Positions 1-5,157 of a DNA stretch of 5,157 nt are shown piece after piece. The stretch lies in NCBI GenBank assembly GCA_001818355.1, contig MHKJ01000040.1, forward strand, positions 2,059 to 7,215, written 5' to 3'. The notes below the pieces were generated by a model. That model saw only the letters and a program-made list of their open reading frames with translations, was not told where the DNA came from and did no database searches. Numbering within the stretch: position 1 is the first letter of the stretch; every line of letters starts with the position of its first letter. The stretch comes from Candidatus Kerfeldbacteria bacterium RIFOXYC2_FULL_38_9. Lineage in GTDB: Bacteria; Patescibacteriota; Patescibacteriia; UBA9570; XYC2-FULL-38-9. Both the position numbers and the translations under genes were made by a program.

Positions 1-138
1 ACTTACGCCCTGGGGTTTATTCCCAAAATAGGCACTGTCATTGCCGTTTGCACCCTCACTCCTTTTACCATGGTCTATCTGTCAATTATTTATCAAAATT
101 TAAAAACTTTAAAACATAACGCAACGGAACTTTCATGA
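1..138 (+). CDS. C-terminal end of an unidentified membrane protein (partial)
   Basis: Frame 1 is open from the window edge to a TGA at 136-138, giving the last 45 residues of a protein whose start lies upstream. The visible part is strongly hydrophobic from about residue 10 to 32, which fits a final transmembrane helix. A short polar, lysine-containing tail follows (residues 33-45). The stop overlaps the ATG of clpC as ATGA, so the two genes probably share a transcript and are translationally coupled. Nothing in the fragment identifies a family. A multi-pass membrane protein is the most that can be inferred, and the frame is supported by the overlap and the helix-like composition. Confidence 0.7.
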   Translation, partial: TYALGFIPKIGTVIAVCTLTPFTMVYLSIIYQNLKTLKHNATELS

Positions 139-2609
139 ACTTAGATATTCTTAACAAATGTACCAATCATTTACGTAACACCTTGTCCAGAGCCATAGAT
201 CTTTCTTGGGAATTAAATGAAAAAGACATCTCTCCCCTGTTGCTTTTAATTGCCCTGTCCGCCCAAACCCATAGTTTAGGGGCGGAATTATTGCGTCAAA
301 ACAAAATTACCACCGCCAGCCTTTCCGCTTATTATAAAAATAAAACTAAAACCAACGGCACTTTCTTTTTGCCGGAAATTTCCACAGCCGCCAAAGAAAT
401 TATTGAAAAGGCGGCCTTGTATGCGCACGAATTTCAACATCATTATATCGGTACCGAACATCTGCTTTTGGCTTTACTGCAAAAAGGAGATCAAAGTATA
501 CAAAAAATATTTTTAGAAAAAAAAACACCGGTGGATGTTTTAAAACAACAGCTTTTCAGTATTATGAACGGTATGTCCAAAATCCACGAAATTCAAACCG
601 ATCTGAAACAACAACAAAACCCCAATCAGGAAACGGCAAGTGAAGAAGAAATTTCCGAAACACCGGCTTTGGATTATTTCGGAGTAGATTTAACCTCCGC
701 CGCGCAAACAAAAAAAATTGATCCTGTTATTGGCCGCACTCAAGAACTGGAGCGCATCATTCATATTTTGGCCAGACGCACAAAAAATAATCCGGTGTTA
801 ATCGGCGATCCCGGGGTGGGAAAAACCGCCATTGTGGAAGGTTTGGCTAAAAAAATCACGGCCGAAGATGTGCCTGATGTGCTGTTAAACAAAAGAATTA
901 TTACTTTGGATTTAAGTTTAATTATTGCCGGCAGTATGTATCGCGGTGAATTTGAATCACGCCTCAAACAGGTTATAGATGAAGTAAAAAGACATCCGGA
1001 TATTATTTTGTTTATTGATGAAATTCACATGCTGGTTGGCGCCGGCGGAGTGAGCGGCAGTACCTTGGATGCGGCCAACATTTTAAAACCGGCATTGGCT
1101 AAAGGCGAAATCAGATGTATCGGCGCCACCACCGGTACCGAATATCGCAAACACATTGAGCACGATAAAGCCTTAGAGCGTCGTTTTCAACAAGTTTTAG
1201 TTCATGAACCTTCGGCCAAAGAAGCAGTGGCGATGATTGCTGGTATTCAAGGATCTTTTGCGGCCTTTCATCATGTCCAAATTTCTCCGGAAGTAATAGC
1301 AAAAGCTGTAGCGTGGTCAACGCGTTTTATACCGGATCGATTTTTACCGGATAAAGCCCTGGATTTAATTGATGAAGCCGCGGCGAAAATTTATACCAAA
1401 CGCAAAATTCCCAAAACTTTAAAAGAATTCAACAGTGCTGTGCGCGCCTTGCAAAAATTAAAGCAAGAAAAAGAAAAAGCCGCGCACAACGAACAGTTTA
1501 ACTTGGCTGTTGCTTTAAAGAAAAAAGAAACCGCGTTATTAAATAAAATAAACATTTTAGACAAAAAAACCGCCAAGTTATCTTTGCAACCAACCGCTTT
1601 AACTACCAAAGATATTGCGGAAGTTATTGCGCGCACTACCGGCATTCCTTTGGAACAAATTATAGACACGGAAAAAAAATCCCTGTTAAACTTAGAACAA
1701 AAAATAAAAAACGTCATTATCGGACAAGATGAAGCCATCAAAGAAATAGCCGGTGTTATTAAACGTTCCAGCGCCGGTTTGACCAATGAACAAAAACCGT
1801 TGGGCAGTTTTATTTTTTTAGGCCCCTCAGGGGTAGGTAAAACTCTGCTGGCCAAAACTTTAGCCGCAGTGGTTTTTGGCGACAAAAAAGCTTTAATTCG
1901 GGTAGATATGTCTGAATTTTCCGAAGGCTTTACGGTGAGTAAGCTTTTAGGCGCCCCGGCCGGTTATGTGGGTTATAACGAAAACATCAAACTGGCGGAT
2001 CAAATAAAAAGCAGGCCTTATTCGGTGGTACTTTTTGACGAAATAGAAAAAGCTCATCCGGATATTTTTAACGTACTCTTGCCGGTGCTGGATGAAGGCC
2101 ACTTAACCGATTCGTCCGGTCGCCAACTGGATTTCAAACACAGTTTGATTATTATGACCAGTAACATTGGTATTGATCTCCTTAACAAACAAGCGGCTTT
2201 AGGCTTTACAGCAACTAAAAATCAACTCCAAGAAAAAATGGCCGGCGTCAAAGAAATAATCTTAGAAGAGCTGAACGATCTTTTTCCGCAAGAATTTTTA
2301 AATCGTATTGATCATCAAATAATTTTCAACCCCCTTACTCCCAAAGACTTGGAACAAATCGTGTTAAAAGAATTTGCCAAAACCGCGGCCAAAGCCAACC
2401 AAAGAGGCATCACTTTAACCATTACTCCTCCGGCTTGTAAAGCGATAGCCCAAAAAAGTTTTTCTCCCAAACAAGGGGCGCGTCAAGTAAATAAAACCAT
2501 CACCGAACTTATTGAAAATCCTTTAGCCGATCTTATTTTGGCACGCAAAATAAAACCAAAAGATAAAGTCAACATAACTTTAAGAAAAAACAAGTTGGTT
2601 TTAGAATGA
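135..2609 (+). CDS. clpC: ClpC-type AAA+ unfoldase, ATP-binding subunit of a Clp protease
   Basis: This is an 824-residue class I Hsp100 unfoldase. In this family, hexamers unfold proteins and thread them into the ClpP peptidase in the cytoplasm. The N-terminal domain has two Clp_N repeats (about residues 5-55 and 80-145); the second carries the typical G-T-E-H-L-L motif and the first is degenerate at that position. The first AAA+ module has Walker A GDPGVGKT (224-231), pore loop with Y269, Walker B ending D295-E296, sensor GATT (330-333) and arginine finger R349/R350. A UVR-like coiled middle segment (about 436-472) favours ClpC over ClpB, whose middle domain is much longer. The second module has Walker A GPSGVGKT (563-570), pore loop GYVGY (610-614), Walker B ending D635-E636, arginine finger R724 and sensor-2 GAR (781-783). 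LGF at 689-691 sits where ClpC carries its ClpP-docking loop, so a ClpP partner is expected; none is encoded here. The length matches the family. The ATG overlaps the upstream stop, and no clear Shine-Dalgarno sequence is seen. Confidence 0.96.
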   Translation: MNLDILNKCTNHLRNTLSRAIDLSWELNEKDISPLLLLIALSAQTHSLGAELLRQNKITTASLSAYYKNKTKTNGTFFLPEISTAAKEIIEKAALYAHEFQHHYIGTEHLLLALLQKGDQSIQKIFLEKKTPVDVLKQQLFSIMNGMSKIHEIQTDLKQQQNPNQETASEEEISETPALDYFGVDLTSAAQTKKIDPVIGRTQELERIIHILARRTKNNPVLIGDPGVGKTAIVEGLAKKITAEDVPDVLLNKRIITLDLSLIIAGSMYRGEFESRLKQVIDEVKRHPDIILFIDEIHMLVGAGGVSGSTLDAANILKPALAKGEIRCIGATTGTEYRKHIEHDKALERRFQQVLVHEPSAKEAVAMIAGIQGSFAAFHHVQISPEVIAKAVAWSTRFIPDRFLPDKALDLIDEAAAKIYTKRKIPKTLKEFNSAVRALQKLKQEKEKAAHNEQFNLAVALKKKETALLNKINILDKKTAKLSLQPTALTTKDIAEVIARTTGIPLEQIIDTEKKSLLNLEQKIKNVIIGQDEAIKEIAGVIKRSSAGLTNEQKPLGSFIFLGPSGVGKTLLAKTLAAVVFGDKKALIRVDMSEFSEGFTVSKLLGAPAGYVGYNENIKLADQIKSRPYSVVLFDEIEKAHPDIFNVLLPVLDEGHLTDSSGRQLDFKHSLIIMTSNIGIDLLNKQAALGFTATKNQLQEKMAGVKEIILEELNDLFPQEFLNRIDHQIIFNPLTPKDLEQIVLKEFAKTAAKANQRGITLTITPPACKAIAQKSFSPKQGARQVNKTITELIENPLADLILARKIKPKDKVNITLRKNKLVLE

Positions 2610-3259
2610 AAAAAAATCATCTGCTATTAGACACGATCTTTCCTCATCAGTGCGTGGGCTGTGGGAAATACGATGTTTTAATGTGCCCTGATTGTGTAGC
2701 TAAAAATATGGCAGTGGAAACTATTTCTTTAAAAGATAAACAGCCAAATTTTGGCGATTTGATTACTTTAGGAGAATACCGAAATCCTTTTTGGCGAAAA
2801 GCGGTAGCGGCTTTAAAATTTTCTTATCTGACAGAAATTGCCGATTCCTTAGCGATCATTTTTGCCGGAGTTTTAGCGCAAGCTAACTGGGATTTAAACC
2901 AAGCGATAATTATTCCCATTCCTTTGCATAAAACCCGCGAACGGGAACGAGGATTTAACCAATCCGCCGTCATTAGCGAAAAAATAAGCGCCATTTGCCA
3001 TATTGCTTGGGATGATAATTTATTGATCAAAAACAAAAAAACCAAATCGCAAACCACTTTTTCTCATCAAAAAAGATTTGCCAATATCGCTTCTTCTTTT
3101 TCTTTAGCCAACACGAATTTGGATAAAATAAAAAATAAAACTGTTTTACTGCTGGATGATGTGATTACCACCGGCGCCACTATTACCGAGGCCGCTAATT
3201 TAATAAGCCAAGCCCAGCCCCGGCTTATTCATTTGTTAGGAGTGGCGAGAGGAAGTTAA
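2606..3259 (+). CDS. comF: ComF-family phosphoribosyltransferase-like protein
   Basis: This 217-residue protein has the layout of ComFC/ComF/GntX proteins. An N-terminal four-cysteine zinc finger (C16, C19, C27, C30) is followed by a type I phosphoribosyltransferase fold. The family hallmark R-E-R-G-F-N-Q is at about residues 113-119. The PRPP-binding loop LLLDDVITTGAT spans 181-192, with D184-D185 as the acidic pair. The segment between them (K147-S-Q-T with a following R157-x-x-N160) also matches the family pattern. ComF proteins are cytoplasmic and linked to uptake and processing of transforming DNA; their exact reaction is not settled. The ATG overlaps the clpC stop (ATGA), so translation is probably coupled, and no independent promoter is visible. 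The length is normal and nothing is missing. The last codons lie 3 bases from the 3' end of a convergent tRNA gene. Confidence 0.93.
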   Translation: MKKNHLLLDTIFPHQCVGCGKYDVLMCPDCVAKNMAVETISLKDKQPNFGDLITLGEYRNPFWRKAVAALKFSYLTEIADSLAIIFAGVLAQANWDLNQAIIIPIPLHKTRERERGFNQSAVISEKISAICHIAWDDNLLIKNKKTKSQTTFSHQKRFANIASSFSLANTNLDKIKNKTVLLLDDVITTGATITEAANLISQAQPRLIHLLGVARGS

Positions 3260-3262
3260 AAA

Positions 3263-3339
3263 TGGTGTCCCCGGCAGGAGTCGAACCTGCGACCTTTGGC
3301 TCCGCAAGCCAACGCTCTATCCAGCTGAGCTACGAGGAC
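3263..3339 (-). tRNA. tRNA-Arg, anticodon GCG, with encoded CCA
   Basis: Read on the minus strand from 3339, a complete 77-nt cloverleaf can be drawn. The acceptor arms GTCCTCG and CGGGGAC pair over 7 bp with one G-U. The D stem is GCTC/GAGC with a 9-nt loop containing GG. The anticodon stem is TTGGC/GCCAA around the loop TTGCGGA, and the variable region is AGGTC. The T stem is GCAGG/CCTGC around TTCGACT. Discriminator A is at 3266 and CCA at 3265-3263. Loop positions 34-36 read GCG, which decodes CGC and, by wobble, CGU. C35 and A20, the main arginine identity bases, are both present. The gene faces comF and ends 3 bases from its stop codon. A run of five T follows CCA, but no separate terminator hairpin is seen. 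Confidence 0.96.
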
Positions 3340-3384
3340 GTAATATTAAGAAACTTGATCTTATGAAATAATAAAGACCCACTT

Positions 3385-3413
3385 ATTAAACAGCAGAGGC
3401 GATTTTATGTCAA
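3385..3413 (-). promoter_or_regulatory. Sigma70-type promoter of the tRNA-Arg gene
   Basis: On the minus strand a perfect -35 box TTGACA (3413-3408) is followed by a 17-nt spacer and a -10-like TTTAAT (3390-3385, 5 of 6 consensus bases, although the mismatch falls at the important second position). Transcription would begin near 3378 and give a leader of about 38 nt before the mature tRNA 5' end at 3339, to be removed by RNase P. The -35 box starts directly after the stop codon of the upstream membrane-protein gene, so the tRNA can be expressed independently of it. Confidence 0.7.
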
Positions 3414-3416
3414 TAC

Positions 3417-3929
3417 TTAAAGTTTAAATAAACGGGTCAATTGATCGTTTAAAGATTCTTCTTCGTGCTCCAAATCTTCTTCTACAAAATCCAACAATAA
3501 AGAACGCACCTCCACCGGATTTTGCGTCATTAAAGGAATAGAAATTTCTCTTTTGACCAACGCTCTTTTAGGTTTAAGATAAAGCTGTTTCACTGCCGGC
3601 GGTTCATAAATGACGGCAAAAGCATCAATTTCTCGAAAACGATAAAATTTATCACCAATTTGCATCCCGGCCTCGTAAACCGTAAAAGTAACTTCAAGCG
3701 GCTCGGTACGGTGATGAGTAATAATAATCAAAGCGAATAAAAGAATAATCAAAGCGAATAAAAAATTACCGTCTTTTAATGCGTACCACAATAACAAACC
3801 GCCAAAAATAACAGCAACCGCATACCAAAGTTTTCCTCTTTGGGGCTTGCCGTATTCGGGAAAACTCCACTGGCTTAAAATTTGGCCTTTCTCAATATTA
3901 TGGGAAATTACCGGCTGTGCTGATTTCAT
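3417..3929 (-). CDS. Conserved-hypothetical two-helix membrane protein with a bacterial PH-like soluble tail
   Basis: This is a 170-residue protein of unknown function. A polar N-terminus (1-33) with a W-x-x-P-E-Y motif at 21-26 leads into two closely spaced hydrophobic helices (about 34-51 and 54-71). A soluble part of about 100 residues follows, alternating short beta-like stretches and ending in an acidic helix (about 137-160). The order of two N-terminal helices, then a beta-rich domain with G-x-x-I-G-D-K-F-Y-x-F (88-98) and a C-terminal helix, resembles small PH-like membrane proteins common in Patescibacteria; this is an inference from overall shape, not a firm family match. Both termini are probably cytoplasmic. 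The second helix is built from an in-frame 21-bp tandem duplication. There is no Shine-Dalgarno sequence before the ATG, and a weak promoter lies just upstream. The gene may instead be read through from the AbiE pair 51 bases upstream. Lysine codons are 10 AAA to 1 AAG, as in clpC. Confidence 0.82.
   Translation of the reverse strand: MKSAQPVISHNIEKGQILSQWSFPEYGKPQRGKLWYAVAVIFGGLLLWYALKDGNFLFALIILLFALIIITHHRTEPLEVTFTVYEAGMQIGDKFYRFREIDAFAVIYEPPAVKQLYLKPKRALVKREISIPLMTQNPVEVRSLLLDFVEEDLEHEEESLNDQLTRLFKL
3723..3763. repeat. In-frame 21-bp tandem duplication inside a transmembrane helix
   Basis: A 20-nt sequence at 3723-3742 is repeated identically at 3744-3763, one base apart, so the period is 21 bp or seven codons. 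On the minus strand it encodes F-A-L-I-I followed by two variable residues, twice in a row (about residues 58-71), forming nearly all of the second membrane helix of the 170-residue protein. The identity of the copies at the DNA level suggests recent slippage or replication duplication. Confidence 0.93.
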
Positions 3930-3945
3930 GTAAATATGATATCAT

Positions 3946-3975
3946 TTTATAAAACTACAAGCAACAAAAATGCAA
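3946..3975 (-). promoter_or_regulatory. Possible weak promoter for the two-helix membrane protein gene
   Basis: On the minus strand TTGCAT (3975-3970) is separated by 18 nt from TATAAA (3951-3946). Transcription would begin near 3939, only about 10 nt before the ATG at 3929, giving an almost leaderless message; no Shine-Dalgarno sequence is present. The -35 hexamer is identical to the one in the AbiE promoter at 5100-5105. A 10-bp perfect palindrome, ATGATATCAT (3936-3945), covers the expected start site. The region is AT-rich, so chance matches are likely. Confidence 0.35.
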
Positions 3976-3980
3976 AAACA

Positions 3981-4412
3981 TTACAATTTTACAAACTTAG
4001 CCATAAGCTTATGTGCAAACATATCTTCTGGCACCATCACCAGCATTGAAATCCCAAATATTGTTTTCATTTCATAGCGAGAACCAAAATTTCTACGATT
4101 CACTTCCACCTTTATTTTAGGTTCGCCTGTAGCATAGGAAATAACGTTAAATAAATTAAACCGTTTGATACGCGATTCCGTCACCTTGCCATAATTTGCT
4201 GTAATTTTCTGCAATTTCTCGAATACCTCAGATCCCTTCGTTCCATCTAACAAATCAAAATCCAAATCTACTGAATTACGGTTTAAATCATAAAACAACA
4301 TCGCTGCGGTTCCACCTTTGAAACCTAAATTTATGGCAAGCACTGGATCAGAATAAATATCTTTTAACATCTGCAATAAAATTGCTTTGTGTTTTGAATA
4401 ATTTAATGTCAT
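3981..4412 (-). CDS. abiEii: AbiEii-like nucleotidyltransferase toxin, C-terminally truncated
   Basis: This 143-residue protein belongs to the AbiEii/AbiGii branch of the DNA polymerase beta-type nucleotidyltransferases, the toxin half of AbiE (type IV) toxin-antitoxin modules. The nucleotide-binding motif F-K-G-G-T is at residues 31-35, followed by R45-x-S47-x-D49-L-D51-F, which carries the two metal-binding aspartates. K101-V-E103 probably supplies the third acidic residue. Residues 129-138 carry the P-E-D-M-F-A-H-K-L-M-A pattern with conserved K135. The protein then ends after five more residues. Family members usually run past 200 residues and have a further R-D-x-x-D helix here. I read past the stop in all three forward frames and found no continuation, so this looks like a deletion rather than a frameshift. 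The ATG overlaps the AbiEi stop by 4 bases (ATGA), giving antitoxin-then-toxin order in one operon. By hand count 5 of 15 lysines use AAG, against 6 of 82 in clpC. Whether it is still active is open. Confidence 0.85.
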   Translation of the reverse strand: MTLNYSKHKAILLQMLKDIYSDPVLAINLGFKGGTAAMLFYDLNRNSVDLDFDLLDGTKGSEVFEKLQKITANYGKVTESRIKRFNLFNVISYATGEPKIKVEVNRRNFGSRYEMKTIFGISMLVMVPEDMFAHKLMAKFVKL

Positions 4413-5038
4413 ACGTTCGTTTTTTTACCACCAGAGACATACTCGTCTTCGGCGGAATACTGTTGAAAATATTCTTGTACTGTTTTTTTCATTTTTTTAT
4501 TGTGGTAAATAGGCAAAATTTCAAAAATGGCATCCCGGCTTACTGAGCCCAAATTATCAAAATGATACTCTTTGCTGATATAGATTCTATCCAATACAGC
4601 ACGCTCCTTGGTCGCTATAGAATATGCGCCTGAATGCTCAATCCCTGCTGTGTTGCTCAATACATAGTCTTTCATTCGCACATAAGATATTTTCTGTCCC
4701 TGCACTTCAATATCACGAGTTACATACGAGGCAACAAAAATAGTATCATAATGCTGAAAATTGATTCCAGATCTGGTTAACACGGTCTCAAAGCTGATAT
4801 AAGCAGGGGTATAAATTCTTGTCGCTAATTCAAGCCGATCATACGCGTTGTCTTTAGCATAGAAACCTCTGCGCATTCTCACCAATTTTCCGGCTTGAGC
4901 ATACGCATGCAACCGACTGGCAATGATTTTTCCATTATCTTCTCCCCATAATAAAACAACATCTTTGGTTGAAAAGACTGTTTGATGAGCTCTGAGTAAT
5001 ACTTCTAAGTATTCGCCTTTAACTGGTTTTTGATTCAT
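4409..5038 (-). CDS. abiEi: AbiEi-like antitoxin and transcriptional regulator
   Basis: This is the antitoxin partner of the AbiEii-like gene, 209 residues from the ATG at 5038. The N-terminal third (about 5-62) is a winged-helix DNA-binding region: a helix, F-S-T-K-D-V (22-27), a recognition-helix segment, then the wing-like G-K-L-V-R-M-R-R-G-F-Y-A (50-61) typical of AbiEi-type regulators. The rest matches the AbiEi antitoxin domain, with Y-I-S-F-E-T-V-L near 80-87 and the characteristic A-T-K-E-R-A-V-L-D at 142-150. Characterised AbiEi proteins use the first domain to repress their own operon and the second for antitoxicity. An in-frame TTG at 5077 would add 13 residues, but it touches the -10 box and lies upstream of the expected transcript start, so the ATG is preferred. 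No Shine-Dalgarno sequence is seen. The stop overlaps the toxin start. Lysines are almost all AAA. The protein looks intact. Confidence 0.87.
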   Translation of the reverse strand: MNQKPVKGEYLEVLLRAHQTVFSTKDVVLLWGEDNGKIIASRLHAYAQAGKLVRMRRGFYAKDNAYDRLELATRIYTPAYISFETVLTRSGINFQHYDTIFVASYVTRDIEVQGQKISYVRMKDYVLSNTAGIEHSGAYSIATKERAVLDRIYISKEYHFDNLGSVSRDAIFEILPIYHNKKMKKTVQEYFQQYSAEDEYVSGGKKTNV

Positions 5039-5054
5039 ATTTACTGGATATTTG

Positions 5055-5094
5055 CTTAAAACTAATCTCCAGTTCAATTATACACTGTTTTAAG
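5055..5094. promoter_or_regulatory. Putative AbiEi operator: inverted repeat around the -10 box
   Basis: The arms CTTAAAAC (5055-5062) and GTTTTAAG (5087-5094) are perfect 8-bp inverted repeats 24 nt apart; their centres are 32 bp apart, about three helical turns. The right arm lies in the spacer between -35 and -10, and the left arm lies in the early transcribed leader. This placement suits repression of the AbiE operon by its own winged-helix protein; AbiEi of Streptococcus agalactiae is known to bind inverted repeats at its promoter. The arms are AT-rich, so function is an inference. Confidence 0.55.
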
Positions 5095-5105
5095 AATAAA
5101 TGCAA
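5077..5105 (-). promoter_or_regulatory. Sigma70-type promoter of the AbiE-like operon
   Basis: On the minus strand TTGCAT (5105-5100) is followed by exactly 17 nt and a perfect -10 box TATAAT (5082-5077). The expected start is near 5070, leaving a leader of about 32 nt before the ATG at 5038. The candidate TTG start (5077-5075) overlaps the last base of the -10 box and would not be in the transcript, which fixes the choice of start codon. Confidence 0.68.
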
Positions 5106-5157
5106 CTATCATACAATTTGGCGCAGGTAAAGAACAAAAATCAAAAGATACGCAAAG
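5106..5157. other. Right-edge stretch with no supported gene
   Basis: These last 52 bases lie upstream of the AbiE promoter and are too short to assign. On the plus strand a frame beginning at ATG 5100 stays open to the edge, and another plus frame and one minus frame are also open. None has a ribosome binding site or a recognisable motif. A divergent gene beginning here is possible but unsupported. Confidence 0.3.

Noticed and set aside
517..525. Run of nine A in clpC as a programmed frameshift or sequencing error
   Set aside because: The frame continues cleanly into conserved ClpC domains on both sides, so no shift is needed.
1391..1885. Long minus-strand open frame of 164 codons inside clpC
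   Set aside because: It lies wholly opposite conserved clpC sequence, has no recognisable domain and its composition is that of an antisense shadow.
3202..3229. Inverted repeat AATAAGCC/GGCTTATT near the end of comF as a transcription terminator
   Set aside because: The 8-bp stem has a 12-nt loop, lies about 28 bases inside the comF coding region and has no T run in either direction. It is better explained by codons of the conserved C-terminus.
3263..3420. tRNA gene as an integration site for a mobile element carrying the AbiE pair
   Set aside because: The tRNA 3' end, where integration normally occurs, faces comF. No repeated tRNA fragment, integrase or other mobile gene is present between it and the AbiE pair.
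4002..4013. Perfect 12-bp palindrome CATAAGCTTATG close to the toxin truncation point
   Set aside because: It is fully accounted for by codons of the conserved A-H-K-L-M motif, so I do not treat it as a recombination or operator site.
3981..5077. Codon use as proof that the AbiE pair was recently transferred
   Set aside because: The AbiEii-like gene uses AAG for 5 of 15 lysines, against 6 of 82 in clpC, but the AbiEi-like gene uses AAG for only 1 of 17. The signal is not shared by the module and the numbers are small.
5100..5157. Divergent gene starting at ATG 5100
   Set aside because: Only 58 bases are visible, other frames are open too, and there is no ribosome binding site, plus-strand promoter or motif.

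Overview
The window looks like a chromosomal fragment from a candidate-phyla-radiation bacterium (Patescibacteria, Parcubacteria-like). This is inferred from the AT-rich, AAA-lysine-heavy coding style, four-base ATGA gene overlaps, the absence of clear Shine-Dalgarno sequences, and a full-length ClpC followed directly by a ComF-type protein. TGA is used as a normal stop: it ends the upstream gene, clpC and the AbiEi-like gene at plausible family ends. Groups that read UGA as glycine are therefore unlikely. No finer taxonomic assignment is supported.

The left half (1-3259) is a tight plus-strand operon. It holds the last 45 residues of a membrane protein, then a complete 824-residue ClpC-type AAA+ unfoldase with a ClpP-docking loop, then a 217-residue ComF-type phosphoribosyltransferase with a zinc finger. 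Each junction is an ATGA overlap, so the genes are probably translationally coupled. Their promoter lies outside the window.

The right half is read from the minus strand. From right to left it holds a promoter with a putative operator (5055-5105), an AbiEi-like antitoxin/regulator, a shortened AbiEii-like nucleotidyltransferase toxin that overlaps it by 4 bases, a small two-helix membrane protein with its own weak promoter, and a tRNA-Arg with its own strong promoter. The tRNA converges on comF with only 3 bases between them. There is no gene-free stretch longer than 300 bases.

The points most worth following up are these. (1) The AbiEii-like toxin stops just after its A-H-K-L-x-A motif and lacks the usual C-terminal part, while its antitoxin is intact. 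(2) A perfect 8-bp inverted repeat brackets the -10 box of the AbiE promoter, where AbiEi-type autorepression would act. That promoter also shows that the upstream TTG is not the real start of abiEi. (3) The tRNA-Arg anticodon is GCG rather than the usual bacterial ACG. (4) An in-frame 21-bp tandem duplication builds most of a transmembrane helix. I see no convincing wholly new system; the AbiE-type module is the only accessory element.
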